From the NCBI GenBank assembly GCA_017449495.1, contig JAFTFO010000039.1:26344-90343 (forward strand): a stretch of DNA of 64,000 nt, written 5' to 3'. This DNA comes from Prevotella sp. (GTDB taxonomy: Bacteria > Bacteroidota > Bacteroidia > Bacteroidales > Bacteroidaceae). The translations under genes were made by a program, and so were the position numbers. The notes beneath the pieces are model-generated. The model saw nothing but the letters and a program-made list of their open reading frames with translations, was not told the origin of the DNA and made no database searches. Every line of letters starts with the position of its first letter. Position 1 is the first letter of the stretch. Below, one piece after another: positions 1-8,476 of this stretch.

Positions 1-131
1 GTATCAGCGGCAAGGTATGGCAGAAGCGCTGGAACTGCATCGGCCTGATCTACGTCAGCCTGCTGATGCTCGGCTTCACCGTAGTCGTTCTCGCATTTGC
101 TTTCGGATGCGCTCCTTCATTGTGTTGCTAA
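1..131 (+). CDS. frdC: Fumarate reductase/succinate dehydrogenase cytochrome b subunit, C-terminal fragment
   Basis: The open frame enters from the left edge (first full codon at base 3) and stops at 129-131. The visible 42 residues contain a hydrophobic helix (LIYVSLLMLGFTVVVLAFAF) and end in SLCC. Alone it is too short to classify, but it lies 37 bp upstream of frdA and frdB in the same orientation. That is the C-A-B order usual in Bacteroidetes, where the di-haem cytochrome b anchors the complex in the inner membrane and exchanges electrons with menaquinone. The identity is inferred mainly from this context and the transmembrane character. Confidence 0.75.
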   Translation, partial: ISGKVWQKRWNCIGLIYVSLLMLGFTVVVLAFAFGCAPSLCC

Positions 132-168
132 TTAATAAATTGTAAATCCGTCAATCGAAAATAAGATT

Positions 169-2148
169 ATGGCTAAGAAAATTGATTCAAAGATTCCCGC
201 AGGTCCAGTACCTGAGAAATGGAAGGAATATAAGGCTCATCAGCGACTTGTTAATCCGAAGAATAAGCTGAAGCTCGACGTCATTGTCGTGGGTACTGGT
301 CTGGCTGGTGCTTCTGCTGCCGCCAGTCTTGCAGAGATGGGCTTCAACGTGTATAATTTCTGCATCCAGGACTCTCCCCGCCGCGCTCACTCCATCGCTG
401 CCCAGGGTGGTATCAACGCTGCCAAGAACTATCAGAACGATGGTGACTCCGTCTATCGTCTGTTCTACGACACCGTGAAGGGTGGTGACTACCGTGCTCG
501 TGAGGCTAACGTCTATCGTCTGGCTGAGGTGTCGAACAATATCATCGACCAGTGCGTGGCTCAGGGCGTTCCCTTCGCTCGTGAGTATGGTGGCATGCTG
601 GCCAACCGTTCGTTCGGTGGTGCTCAGGTGTCTCGTACATTCTACGCTAAGGGTCAGACTGGTCAGCAGCTGTTGCTCGGCGCTTACTCTTCTCTGAGCT
701 GTCAGGTGAAGGCTGGTAAGGTGAAGCTCTACACTCGTTATGAGATGGAGGATGTGGTCATCGTCGATGGCCGTGCCCGTGGTATCATCGCCAAGAACCT
801 GACGACTGGTAAACTGGAGCGCTTCTCCGCTAACGCTGTGGTTATCGCTACTGGTGGATACGGAAATACTTACTTCCTCTCTACCAACGCTATGGGCTGC
901 AACTGCTCGGCTGCCGTTCAGTGCTACCGCAAGGGTGCTTACTTTGCTAACCCCTCTTACGTTCAGATTCACCCCACTTGTATTCCCGTTCATGGCGACA
1001 AGCAGTCGAAGCTGACACTGATGTCTGAGTCGCTGCGTAACGACGGTCGTATCTGGGTACCGAAGAAGATAGAGGATGCCAAGGCTCTTCAGGCTGGTAC
1101 CAAGCAGGGCTGGGAGATTCCCGAAGAGGATCGTGACTACTATCTGGAGCGCCGTTATCCGGCATTCGGTAACCTTGTTCCTCGTGACGTGGCCAGCCGT
1201 GCTGCCAAGGAGCGTTGCGACAAGGGATTCGGTGTGAACAATACTGGTCTGGCTGTGTTCCTCGACTTCTCGGAGTCTATCAACCGCCTCGGCCTCGATG
1301 TGATCATGCAGCGTTATGGTAACCTCTTCGAGATGTACGAGGAGATCACCGACGTATTCCCTGGCGATGTGGCCAATGAGATCAACGGCGTGAAGTACTA
1401 TAAGCCGATGATGATCTATCCCGCTATCCACTACACGATGGGTGGTATCTGGGTAGACTACGAGCTGCAGACCTCTATCCCCGGCCTGTTCGCAATCGGT
1501 GAGTGTAACTTCTCTGACCACGGTGCTAACCGTCTGGGTGCTTCGGCTCTGATGCAGGGTCTGGCCGATGGTTACTTCGTGCTGCCTTACACCATCCAGA
1601 ACTACCTCGCCGACCAGAGCATCTGGGGCAAGATCAGCACCGATCTGCCTGAGTTTGCCGAGGCTGAGAAGGCCGTCGATGCTGAGCAGGATCGTCTGCT
1701 GAACATCAAGGGTAAGCGTTCTGTCGACTCCATCCACAAGGAACTCGGCCACATCATGTGGGAGTATGTGGGTATGGGCCGTACCGCTGAGGGTCTGAAG
1801 ACCGGTCTTGAGAAGATGAAGAAGTTGCAAGAGGAGTTCGATACCGACCTGTTCGTTCCTGGAACGAAGGAAGGCCTGAACATCGAGCTCGACAAGGCTA
1901 TCCACCTGCGTGACTTCTTCACGATGGGTCAGCTCGTTGCTTTCGATGCTCTCTCTCGTAACGAGTCCTGTGGTGGTCACTTCCGCGAGGAGTACCAGAC
2001 AGAGGAAGGCGAGGCAAAGCGCGACGACGAGAACTACTTCTATGTAGGCTGCTGGGAGTACAAAGGCAAGGGCAACGAGCCCGAGCTCATCAAGGAGCCG
2101 CTGGAGTACGAGGCTATTAAGGTACAGACACGTAACTATAAGAATTAA
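169..2148 (+). CDS. frdA: Fumarate reductase/succinate dehydrogenase flavoprotein subunit
   Basis: This is the catalytic FAD subunit that interconverts fumarate and succinate at the inner face of the cytoplasmic membrane. The 659-residue protein has a dinucleotide-binding GTGLAG at residues 42-47 and the [15 protein letters not shown] motif, whose His74 is the expected covalent FAD site. It also has the substrate-region HPTCIP and the late [14 protein letters not shown] flavin-binding segment. Length and motifs fit the Bacteroidetes type (about 650 residues, longer than E. coli FrdA). It sits between the cytochrome b gene and frdB, forming one operon. In Bacteroidetes this complex normally runs as a fumarate reductase making succinate during anaerobic growth. 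Direction cannot be told from sequence, so sdhA is an equally valid name. Confidence 0.97.
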   Translation: MAKKIDSKIPAGPVPEKWKEYKAHQRLVNPKNKLKLDVIVVGTGLAGASAAASLAEMGFNVYNFCIQDSPRRAHSIAAQGGINAAKNYQNDGDSVYRLFYDTVKGGDYRAREANVYRLAEVSNNIIDQCVAQGVPFAREYGGMLANRSFGGAQVSRTFYAKGQTGQQLLLGAYSSLSCQVKAGKVKLYTRYEMEDVVIVDGRARGIIAKNLTTGKLERFSANAVVIATGGYGNTYFLSTNAMGCNCSAAVQCYRKGAYFANPSYVQIHPTCIPVHGDKQSKLTLMSESLRNDGRIWVPKKIEDAKALQAGTKQGWEIPEEDRDYYLERRYPAFGNLVPRDVASRAAKERCDKGFGVNNTGLAVFLDFSESINRLGLDVIMQRYGNLFEMYEEITDVFPGDVANEINGVKYYKPMMIYPAIHYTMGGIWVDYELQTSIPGLFAIGECNFSDHGANRLGASALMQGLADGYFVLPYTIQNYLADQSIWGKISTDLPEFAEAEKAVDAEQDRLLNIKGKRSVDSIHKELGHIMWEYVGMGRTAEGLKTGLEKMKKLQEEFDTDLFVPGTKEGLNIELDKAIHLRDFFTMGQLVAFDALSRNESCGGHFREEYQTEEGEAKRDDENYFYVGCWEYKGKGNEPELIKEPLEYEAIKVQTRNYKN

Positions 2149-2230
2149 TATGCAAGCCGAACGCAATGCCAAGCTTGCTTGAGCATTGCTGAGGCGAAGC
2201 CATTTAATCATCGAAGATAATTAAATAATT

Positions 2231-2989
2231 ATGGCAAAGAATATTTCATTTACAATAAAGTTCTGGCGCCAGAACGGCCCCAAGGACCAAGGTCATTTCG
2301 ATACCCACGAGATGCACGACATCCCCGATGATACCTCATTCCTGGAGATGCTTGACATCCTGAACGAGGAACTCATCAACGAGGGCAAGGAGCCCTTCGT
2401 GTTCGACCACGACTGCCGCGAGGGTATCTGCGGTATGTGCTCACTCTACATCAACGGTACGCCTCACGGCAAGACAGAGCGTGGTGCTACCACCTGTCAG
2501 CTCTACATGCGCCGCTTCAACGATGGCGACGTCATCACCGTCGAGCCTTGGCGCTCTGCTGCCTTCCCTGTGATCAAGGACTGTATGGTAGACCGCAACG
2601 CCTTCGATAAGATCATCCAGGCTGGTGGCTACACCACCATCCGCACTGGTCAGGCTCAGGATGCCAACGCTATCCTGATTCCTAAGGAGGATGCCGACGA
2701 GGCTATGGACTGCGCATCTTGCATCGGCTGTGGCGCTTGCGTCGCTGCTTGTAAGAACGGCTCGGCTATGCTCTTCGTCAGCTCTAAGGTCAGCCAGCTG
2801 GCTCTGCTCCCCCAGGGCCGTGTAGAGGCTGCCAAGCGTGCCAAGGCTATGGTCATGGCTATGGAAGAGGCTGGCTTCGGCAACTGCACCAACACTCGTG
2901 CTTGCGAGGCCGTCTGTCCAAAGAACGAGACCATCGCCAACATCGCCCGCCTGAACCGCGAGTTCATCAAGGCCAAGTTGGCTGACTAA
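2231..2989 (+). CDS. frdB: Fumarate reductase/succinate dehydrogenase iron-sulfur subunit
   Basis: This subunit carries electrons between the flavoprotein and the membrane cytochrome. The 252-residue protein has the plant-type [2Fe-2S] cysteines C62, C67, C70 and C89. Next comes a dense cysteine stretch [18 protein letters not shown] (C161, C164, C167, C170, C174) and a late [12 protein letters not shown] segment (C219, C225, C229). Together these supply ligands for the [4Fe-4S] and [3Fe-4S] clusters. The start ATG is 82 bp after the frdA stop. The operon ends here: a strong hairpin with a T run follows directly after the stop codon. Confidence 0.97.
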   Translation: MAKNISFTIKFWRQNGPKDQGHFDTHEMHDIPDDTSFLEMLDILNEELINEGKEPFVFDHDCREGICGMCSLYINGTPHGKTERGATTCQLYMRRFNDGDVITVEPWRSAAFPVIKDCMVDRNAFDKIIQAGGYTTIRTGQAQDANAILIPKEDADEAMDCASCIGCGACVAACKNGSAMLFVSSKVSQLALLPQGRVEAAKRAKAMVMAMEEAGFGNCTNTRACEAVCPKNETIANIARLNREFIKAKLAD

Positions 2990-2994
2990 TAAAA

Positions 2995-3053
2995 AGCCCC
3001 TCCCTTAGCTCCCCTCCCAACCAAAGGGAGGGGCTGTGGGTGGGGTCTTTTTT
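2995..3053 (+). terminator. Rho-independent terminator of the frdCAB operon
   Basis: A perfect 12-bp inverted repeat (AGCCCCTCCCTT at 2995-3006 pairing with 3024-3035) starts 5 nt after the frdB stop. A GTGGGTGGGG stretch and TCTTTTTT follow. The stem is strong, and the position and T run fit an intrinsic terminator. Confidence 0.85.
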
Positions 3054-3124
3054 CTCGTCTCCATCGTTCGACGATGGTAGGATACACATTATTTATATAT
3101 ATCATAGCATTTTTCATTTGTTTC

Positions 3125-3493
3125 ATGAAAAAACTTTCAGTCCTTTGTTCTGTATTGTTCTTGACTTTAGGTTTTCTCGCATGCTCCAGTGACGAAGACC
3201 AAACAAAGGTATATAACTATGATGAACTGCCTGCTTGGCTGGTGCCTCAAGCCCAAGAGATGACTGAGGAATTTAAGGGCATTGATATGGATCCATCATT
3301 ATTATTCGGCATCAGCCGTGCAACAGGAGTCCACGGAGAGACGGTATATCATATCTGGCGAGCCTATGATTCTTGTTGGATGTGCAATCTCTACGACGAG
3401 AAAGGAAACTCCATCGACTATGCCGATGCTTTCGGAGAAGATGTTGTGGCAGGCAACGAAGGCTGGGTCGTGATATTCCCCAAGACGAAATAA
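3125..3493 (+). CDS. Small secreted lipoprotein of unknown function
   Basis: The 122-residue product begins MKKLSVLCSVLFLTLGFLAC. It is a lipoprotein signal peptide with lipobox GFLAC and Cys20 as the expected lipidation site, followed by SSDEDQ. The frame is open upstream to 3074, but starting at 3125 places the signal peptide at the N-terminus and is preferred. The mature part is short, acidic and aromatic (YDELPAWLVPQAQEM, YHIWRAYDSCWMCNLYDE) and contains a CWMC pair. No family is recognised. It is probably an outer- or inner-membrane-anchored lipoprotein, as is common in Bacteroidales. It stands alone between two terminator-like hairpins. Confidence 0.75.
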   Translation: MKKLSVLCSVLFLTLGFLACSSDEDQTKVYNYDELPAWLVPQAQEMTEEFKGIDMDPSLLFGISRATGVHGETVYHIWRAYDSCWMCNLYDEKGNSIDYADAFGEDVVAGNEGWVVIFPKTK

Positions 3494-3522
3494 TTGACTT
3501 AAGAATCTCTATAAATACAGGG

Positions 3523-3550
3523 ACAGGCGGCTGGGTTTAATCGCCTGTTT
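3523..3550 (+). terminator. Possible terminator after the small lipoprotein gene
   Basis: A 7-bp inverted repeat (ACAGGCG at 3523-3529, CGCCTGT at 3542-3548) with a 12-nt loop is followed by TTT. It lies 30 nt after the stop codon. The stem is modest and the T run short. Confidence 0.4.
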
Positions 3551-3604
3551 CTGATGCAGAGGGGACAGGAACCTCTGGGTCTTAAGGCTGGAAACTATGT
3601 GTCC

Positions 3605-3683
3605 GACTAAAGTCAGACAGGTGGCTGACTTAAGTCGGAGAGTCGGCTGACTTAAGTCGGACAAGTGGCTGACTATAGTCAGC
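3605..3683. repeat. Cluster of four GACTnnAGTC palindromes
   Basis: Four short palindromic units stand in a row: GACTAAAGTC (3605-3614), GACTTAAGTC (3627-3636), GACTTAAGTC (3649-3658) and GCTGACTATAGTCAGC (3668-3683). Spacing is about 20-22 bp. The rest of the 3494-3867 gap holds only a hairpin and no coding sequence I can support. Confidence 0.85.
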
Positions 3684-3867
3684 GAGGTTGATTGCCGCCT
3701 GTAATGAGAGAGGGAGAGCCGAGCTAACAGGGACTCTTTTGTTAGGGGATGGGAATTGAACCTTCTTAGGTGTGTGAGGTAGGAGAGGTGGCTTATGACT
3801 TCCCCTTTTTGATGGGTCGATAATTAAATTAATTACAAAAAAGCTTGGTACTCTGTTTTTTTCTGCT

Positions 3868-3875
3868 TATCTTTG
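3868..3875 (+). promoter_or_regulatory. Bacteroidetes -7 promoter box TATCTTTG
   Basis: TATCTTTG matches TAnnTTTG, with TTG at 3845-3847 about 20 nt upstream as a partial -33 element. Transcription would start near 3882, so the EamA gene must start at 3900 or 3927 rather than at the upstream TTG inside this box. Confidence 0.75.
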
Positions 3876-3899
3876 CGCTCTAAACTAATAGCAGATATT

Positions 3900-4829
3900 A
3901 TGCCACTACACGTATCAGTACAAGATATGAAAAAGAAAAATGGTAGGATTCTATATCATATCGTGGCGTTCCTGGTGGTGGCCATCTGGGGCTCTACATT
4001 CGTGTATACCAAGTTGTTGCTGTTGGCTGGGTTTACACCTGCCCAGATATTCATATTGCGCTTCATCATCGCCTACGCTATGCTATTGGCGTTCTGCCTG
4101 TGGCGAGGCATCCGCTGGGTGGCTGACAGTTGGAAGGACGAGTTGCTGATGGCGGGTTTGGGTGTGTCTGGTGGCTCACTCTATTTCTTGGCGGAGAACG
4201 GATCAATGAACTATACCACCACAACCAACACCTCGCTGATCGTCTGTCTCTGTCCGCTGTTTGCCTCGGCCCTCATCAGCTTCTTCTATAAGTCGCAGCG
4301 GCTGAATCGTACGCAGACGATAGGTACGCTGATGGCGGCTGCTGGTGTGGTGGTCGTGGTGCTCAACGGCCATTTCGTGCTACATCTATCGCCCATTGGC
4401 GACACCCTCGCTTTCGTAGCCTGCCTCTGCTGGGCAGTATACAGCTTGCTGATGATTCCTGCCAATGCGAAGTATGATACGGTATTCATCACGCGAAAAG
4501 TGTTTTTCTATGGTCTGCTCTCGATGACACCTTATTTAATAATATATCCAGGGCTGAACGTGGGATTGCTATTTGAGCATTCGTCACTATTGTGGAACCT
4601 GCTGTTTCTAGGCTGTGTAGCCTCCACGCTGTGCTTCCTGGCCTGGAACTGGACGATGAAGAAGTTGGGAGCCGTCACGGTGACGAACTATGTCTATTTC
4701 AATCCTGTCACGACGATACTCTTCGCATGGCTGATCCTTTCTGAGCCCATTACTATCTATTTTCTCCTCGGCACAACACTCATACTTGGAGGAATGTACT
4801 TGAGCGACAAAAGGACCGTCAACGCTTAG
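3900..4829 (+). CDS. EamA/DMT-family transporter (RhaT-like)
   Basis: The 309-residue membrane protein is built of two EamA repeats of about five helices each. The first begins VAFLVVAIWGSTFVYTKLLL and continues NTSLIVCLCPLFASALISFF. The second includes FVACLCWAVYSLLMIP and NYVYFNPVTTILFAWLILSEP. The proline/glycine-rich helices and the WGSTF motif near the first helix are typical of drug/metabolite transporters. Substrate cannot be read from sequence; family members move amino acids, sugars or other metabolites across the inner membrane. The start is ATG 3900, because the promoter box rules out the more upstream TTG; ATG 3927 (MKKKNGR) is also possible. Cysteines are unusually frequent in helices 4 and 6. 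Confidence 0.85.
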   Translation: MPLHVSVQDMKKKNGRILYHIVAFLVVAIWGSTFVYTKLLLLAGFTPAQIFILRFIIAYAMLLAFCLWRGIRWVADSWKDELLMAGLGVSGGSLYFLAENGSMNYTTTTNTSLIVCLCPLFASALISFFYKSQRLNRTQTIGTLMAAAGVVVVVLNGHFVLHLSPIGDTLAFVACLCWAVYSLLMIPANAKYDTVFITRKVFFYGLLSMTPYLIIYPGLNVGLLFEHSSLLWNLLFLGCVASTLCFLAWNWTMKKLGAVTVTNYVYFNPVTTILFAWLILSEPITIYFLLGTTLILGGMYLSDKRTVNA

Positions 4830-4879
4830 ATAATCCATAGTATATTTGCAAAGTATTTACATTATTATAATAAGACACT

Positions 4880-5329
4880 ATGAACATTGGAGACAAGGCG
4901 CCCGAGATACTGGGCAAGGACGAACAGGGGCGGGAGATCCGTCTGAGTGACTATCGAGGCCGTAAACTGGTGCTCTACTTCTATCCGAAGGATAACACCA
5001 GCGGCTGTACGGCTGAGGCCTGTAGCCTGCGTGACAATTACGAGGCTTTGCAGACGGCAGGCTACGAGGTTGTGGGTGTGAGCAAGGATTCGGCTGCCTC
5101 TCACGTGAAGTTCAAGGAGAAGCACGAACTGCCTTTCCCGCTGATTGCCGATGTGAACCACGAACTGCTTGAGACGATGGGCGCCTGGGGTGAGAAGTCG
5201 ATGTACGGCAAGAAGACGATGGGCACCATCCGCACCACCTTCATCATCAACGAGGAAGGTATCATCGAGCAGATCTTTACAGGCAAGCAAATCAAGACAA
5301 AGGAACACGCCACGCAAATATTGAAGTGA
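4880..5329 (+). CDS. bcp: Thioredoxin-dependent peroxiredoxin, Bcp/PrxQ type
   Basis: This is a cytoplasmic thiol peroxidase that reduces hydrogen peroxide and organic hydroperoxides with thioredoxin. The 149-residue length is normal for the family. LYFYPKDNTSGCTAEACSLRD carries the peroxidatic Cys43 (the xxTxxC environment) and resolving Cys48 five residues later, the two-cysteine PrxQ arrangement. GTIRTTFIINEEGIIEQIF is the conserved C-terminal strand with the catalytic Arg. Its stop overlaps the possible GTG start of the DUF418 gene by 4 nt (GTGA), suggesting translational coupling. Confidence 0.95.
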   Translation: MNIGDKAPEILGKDEQGREIRLSDYRGRKLVLYFYPKDNTSGCTAEACSLRDNYEALQTAGYEVVGVSKDSAASHVKFKEKHELPFPLIADVNHELLETMGAWGEKSMYGKKTMGTIRTTFIINEEGIIEQIFTGKQIKTKEHATQILK

Positions 5330-6363
5330 TACCAGCGACAAACGGATGGTTTATCAGGAGACAACAGGACCCACGACAGAACGGCAGCGGCTTCTCGTTG
5401 ATATTGGCTCGTCATGGGCGCAGGCTTTTTGTCCGTAGAATGCTTATATTGGTTGGCATCGGCTTCCTGCATCTGATGTTCATCTGGAGTGGTGACATCT
5501 TGTTGCTGTATGCCATCGGCGGCTTGCTGCTGACGCTGTTTGTAGGACTGAAAGATAAGGCGTTGCTGGTGACTGCCCTCTTGCTGATTCTGATTCCCAT
5601 TGGTCTCGATGCACTGACGGAGTTCTGGGGTGTAGACTTTGCGGCCCCATTCTATCAGCAGTGGTGGAGGGTGGCAGAGGCGCAGGGTATCAATGAGGAC
5701 AATTTTGCCTCGTGGCTGCGCGATGCTGACAGTTACAATGAGATGTTTGCCTTCCTGCTTCAGGGAGCCTGTGAGCGAATGTGGGAGTTTGTGGAGGGTC
5801 ATCGGCTGCCGAAGGTGGTTGGGCTCTTTATTCTGGGCTATCTCATTGGCAAGCATCGTCTCTATGCCCGATTGCAGGAACTCCCCTTGAAGCGACTCTT
5901 CTGGCCAGTGCTTCTGTTTGCCCTGCCTCTCTCATTGCTCTACGCTTGGAGTGCCGTTGGTGGTCATCCTTGGGGCCGAACCGTCCACTCGCTGCTCTAT
6001 GCTGTGAGTGTCATTCCGATGGCTTCTATATATATAATAGGTATATGCCTCGTCTATCTGCGCCATCCCCATGCTGAGGCCTTCCGATGGTTGGCTGCCC
6101 CTGGACGTATGGCGCTCACCAACTATATCTCACAGTCGCTGATAGGCATCGTACTATTCTATGGCCTTGGCTTCGGCCTTGGCACCTCGTTCGGACTGAT
6201 TCATATCGAACTCACGGCACTTGCCGTCTTCCTTCTTCAGATACTGCTGAGCCGCCTGTGGCTTCGCTATTTCCGTTTCGGCCCGTTAGAGTGGCTTTGG
6301 CGCCTGCTTACCTATGGCCGTTATTTTCCGATTAGAAAGAATTGCATGACCTATTCAGCATGA
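5326..6363 (+). CDS. DUF418 family membrane protein, N-terminally short
   Basis: The 345-residue polytopic membrane protein matches the second half of the DUF418 family. RRMLILVGIGFLHLMFIWSGDILLLYAIGG corresponds to the conserved RRxxxLxxxGxxH...GDILxxYA block. The C-terminal AAPGRMALTNYISQSLIG and YFRFGPLEWLWR segments are the family hallmark. The usual N-terminal part (roughly the first 80-100 residues, with the LRGxAxxGI motif and the first two or three helices) is absent. The frame starts with GTG overlapping the bcp stop, followed by about 20 polar residues. Either a deletion joined bcp to the middle of this gene, or the product is a naturally short version. Function of DUF418 proteins is not established. 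The stop overlaps the next gene as ATGA. Confidence 0.75.
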   Translation: MIPATNGWFIRRQQDPRQNGSGFSLILARHGRRLFVRRMLILVGIGFLHLMFIWSGDILLLYAIGGLLLTLFVGLKDKALLVTALLLILIPIGLDALTEFWGVDFAAPFYQQWWRVAEAQGINEDNFASWLRDADSYNEMFAFLLQGACERMWEFVEGHRLPKVVGLFILGYLIGKHRLYARLQELPLKRLFWPVLLFALPLSLLYAWSAVGGHPWGRTVHSLLYAVSVIPMASIYIIGICLVYLRHPHAEAFRWLAAPGRMALTNYISQSLIGIVLFYGLGFGLGTSFGLIHIELTALAVFLLQILLSRLWLRYFRFGPLEWLWRLLTYGRYFPIRKNCMTYSA

Positions 6364-7289
6364 ACCAGAATATAATAGGCGAACTGATATCGATAGGCGT
6401 GGCCTTTTCGTGGACAGCGACAGCGTTGCTGAGCGAGTTTGGCAGCAAGCGTTTGGGCAATCTCACGCTGAATGTGTTGAGGATGGCCCTGGCTTTGTTG
6501 TTCTCGCTGGTGCTCTTTGGCTTCACCACAGGGAATCCCTTGCCGGCAGGTGCTTCGGCAGAGGCTGCTGGGTGGATGCTGCTGTCAGGACTGGTGGGCT
6601 ACGTGATAGGTGATTTCTGCCTCTTCCAGTGCTATATCATCATTGGTTCGCGCTATGGGCAACTCTTCATGACGCTGGCCCCTTTGGCTGCCGCCTTGAT
6701 GGCTTGGGTGACGCTTGGACAGCAGATGACCTCGATGAGTATCGTGGCGATGCTGGTGACGCTCTTTGGCATTGGCATCTCTGTGCTTGGACGGGGCGAG
6801 CATCATACGGTTTCGCTGAAATTGCCTCTCCGTGGTGTGCTTTATGCCATAGGAGCCGCAGTGTGTCAGGGAGTGGGGCTGGTGTTGAGCAAGATCGGTA
6901 TGGACCATTATGAGGCGATGGCTGATATGCCAGAGTGGCTGGTGCCCTTCAGCGCAAACTTCTATCGTTGCGTTGCAGGAATTATTGGTTTCACCTTATT
7001 ATTATATTATCGCGATGGAATGGCACCTTTACGTGAGGCCTTGCACGATAAAAAGGGACTTTCGGCAGCCACAGCAACCACCATTTTCGGCCCCTTCGTG
7101 GGGGTGGGCTTTTCGCTGATGGCTGTTCAGTATACGGCTGCTGGCATCGCCTCCACGCTGATGGCTATGACGCCCATTATTATTCTTCTGCCTTCTTATT
7201 GGTTTTTCCATGAGAGGATTACGTGGAAGGCTGTGCTGGGTGCCTTTATCTCCGTGATTGGTGTCAGTTTGTTTTTCCTTGATGTATGA
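6360..7289 (+). CDS. EamA/DMT-family transporter
   Basis: The 309-residue protein has ten predicted helices in two EamA repeats. The first repeat includes GELISIGVAFSWTATALLSEF and ends ALMAWVTLGQQM. The second includes GVLYAIGAAVCQGVGLVLSKIG and ends PSYWFFHERITWKAVLGAF. The start ATG 6360 overlaps the DUF418 stop (ATGA), so the two are probably translated together; an ATG 18 nt upstream (6342) is less likely. It is only weakly like the EamA protein at 3900, so it is a paralogue rather than a recent duplicate. Transported substrate is unknown. A composite hairpin lies right at its 3' end. Confidence 0.85.
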   Translation: MNQNIIGELISIGVAFSWTATALLSEFGSKRLGNLTLNVLRMALALLFSLVLFGFTTGNPLPAGASAEAAGWMLLSGLVGYVIGDFCLFQCYIIIGSRYGQLFMTLAPLAAALMAWVTLGQQMTSMSIVAMLVTLFGIGISVLGRGEHHTVSLKLPLRGVLYAIGAAVCQGVGLVLSKIGMDHYEAMADMPEWLVPFSANFYRCVAGIIGFTLLLYYRDGMAPLREALHDKKGLSAATATTIFGPFVGVGFSLMAVQYTAAGIASTLMAMTPIIILLPSYWFFHERITWKAVLGAFISVIGVSLFFLDV

Positions 7290-7331
7290 GTGGAGTGAGA
7301 CGAGGGCTTATTAAGAAAAGCCACGTCCACT
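7289..7331. terminator. Possible bidirectional hairpin between convergent genes
   Basis: AGTGGA (7289-7294) pairs with TCCACT (7326-7331), and inside it GGCTT (7305-7309) pairs with AAGCC (7318-7322). It fills the 40-bp gap between two convergent stop codons. There is no clear T run, so this is only a weak terminator call. Confidence 0.3.
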
Positions 7332-8118
7332 AAATGATGCCGAAGTGACGCAGGGCGTTGAGGATGCCATTGTCGTCGACAGAGGTGGTGACGTAATCGG
7401 CCTGTTGCTTCAACTCGTCGATGGCGTTGCCCATTGCGACGCCGATGCCTGCCTGAAGAATCATCGAGGTGTCGTTGCCGCCGTCGCCGAAGGCGATGGT
7501 CTGACTGGGATTGAAACCTTCGTGACGGGCGATGGCAAGGATGCCCTTGCCCTTGTCGGCCCCGTTGGCGGTGATGTCGGTGAACTCAGGGTGCCAGCGG
7601 CCAGAGATGCATTGGGGCAGACGGGCCATTAGTTCTGGCTCGTAGTCGGCAGGGAAGAAGGGTGTCAGTTGCAGGATGTCCTGCTCAAGCACCGTCTCCA
7701 ACGGCGAGGCTTTGTCGAGGTTCTTCACGGCAAGCATCTGGCGGAAGATACGATTTACATCGCCTGTAGGGTCGAGCACGGCCACGTCGCGCTGGCCTAC
7801 AATGATGACGCTGTAGCCCTTCTGCTTAGAATCCTCGACGCACGTCAGCACATCCTGCTTGGGAATCGGCTGGCGGCAGACCATCGTATCGCCCACGAAA
7901 CACAGCGCACCGTTGGTGGTGATATAGCCATCGATGAGATGTTCGATGGCGCCCAGATTTGTAATAATAATAGGTGGGCGGCCTGTGGCGATGTAAACAC
8001 GATGGCCGTTGGCCTTGGCCTGCGTCAGGGCGAGGATGGTGGAGGCAGGGATCTCATGGGTCTTGAAACTGACGAGCGTGCCGTCGATATCGAAGAATAA
8101 TGCGTATCTTTGGTTCAT
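7330..8118 (-). CDS. Cof-type HAD-IIB sugar-phosphatase-like hydrolase
   Basis: The 262-residue cytoplasmic HAD-superfamily phosphatase begins MNQRYALFFDIDGTLVSF. Its DxDGT motif puts the nucleophile Asp10 and acid/base Asp12 at the N-terminus. The C-terminal FGDGGNDTSMILQAGIGVAMGNA is the metal-binding GDxxND motif of Cof proteins. The middle residues form the C2 cap seen in YidA/Cof members, which hydrolyse sugar phosphates or flavin-related phosphates. The frame extends upstream to 8238, but the TAACTTTG promoter box at 8127-8134 lies only 8 nt before this ATG, so the longer start is excluded. The transcript should have a very short leader or none. Confidence 0.92.
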   Translation of the reverse strand: MNQRYALFFDIDGTLVSFKTHEIPASTILALTQAKANGHRVYIATGRPPIIITNLGAIEHLIDGYITTNGALCFVGDTMVCRQPIPKQDVLTCVEDSKQKGYSVIIVGQRDVAVLDPTGDVNRIFRQMLAVKNLDKASPLETVLEQDILQLTPFFPADYEPELMARLPQCISGRWHPEFTDITANGADKGKGILAIARHEGFNPSQTIAFGDGGNDTSMILQAGIGVAMGNAIDELKQQADYVTTSVDDNGILNALRHFGII

Positions 8119-8126
8119 ATTGCCTG

Positions 8127-8134
8127 CAAAGTTA
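8127..8134 (-). promoter_or_regulatory. -7 promoter box TAACTTTG for the HAD gene
   Basis: It reads TAACTTTGC on the minus strand, 8 nt from the start codon. Extended by one base at each end it is GTAACTTTGC, which also fits the GTAnnTTTGC core recognised by IntDOT-type integrases. The same bases may therefore form the left attachment site of the island. Confidence 0.7.
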
Positions 8135-8143
8135 CGAAATAAT
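8127..8143. repeat. Candidate left attachment repeat
   Basis: CAAAGTTACGAAATAAT is identical to 19996-20012. On the minus strand it contains GTAACTTTGC, fitting the GTAnnTTTGC core used by IntDOT-like enzymes. Confidence 0.4.
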
Positions 8144-8270
8144 GCTGAAATAGAAAAGCATTTTTGGATGATTAACGCAGTTTGCCCCATAAATAAAGGC
8201 ATTTGAGTGCAAAACGGGGAAAATTCGCAAAGTGGCAATAAGCAAATCGCGGCGAATTGCGGAACGAGTT

Positions 8271-8290
8271 AGGTTTCTTATTCGTAACCC
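8271..8290. repeat. Left copy of a 20-bp imperfect direct repeat
   Basis: AGGTTTCTTATTCGTAACCC matches AGGTCTCTTATCCGTAACCC at 19920-19939 in 18 of 20 positions. The surrounding 8220-8430 carries further short motifs in both orientations (CGCAATTCG, CGCGGC, TTGCG), as expected of integrase arm sites next to int. I see no gene in this roughly 300-bp gap. Confidence 0.5.
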
Positions 8291-8437
8291 AGACAGAGGC
8301 ATCTCCGGAAGTTAAACTTTCTTAACGACCTACGCAATTCGTGACATATCGCGGCAGTTCAAACCGCTTTAACACTTCCCGTTCCAACTTCCGAAATTTG
8401 ACGTGATTTGCGTAGCAATTTATTCCCAGAAAGGTAT

Positions 8438-8445
8438 TACTTTTG
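8438..8445 (+). promoter_or_regulatory. -7 promoter box TACTTTTG for the integrase
   Basis: It fits TAnnTTTG and lies 31 nt upstream of ATG 8477. It rules out the in-frame starts further upstream (from 8408). Confidence 0.6.
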
Positions 8446-8476
8446 CAGCCCGAATTTTAAAACTGAGTTAGAAAGA

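Noticed and set aside
187-2211. 674-codon open frame on the minus strand
   Set aside because: It is antisense to frdA over its whole length. The protein is Val/Leu/Thr/His-rich without motifs, as expected from a highly expressed gene with biased codons. Similar long antisense frames oppose dprA (42439-43482), gpmI (53759-54856) and sufS (61001-62197).
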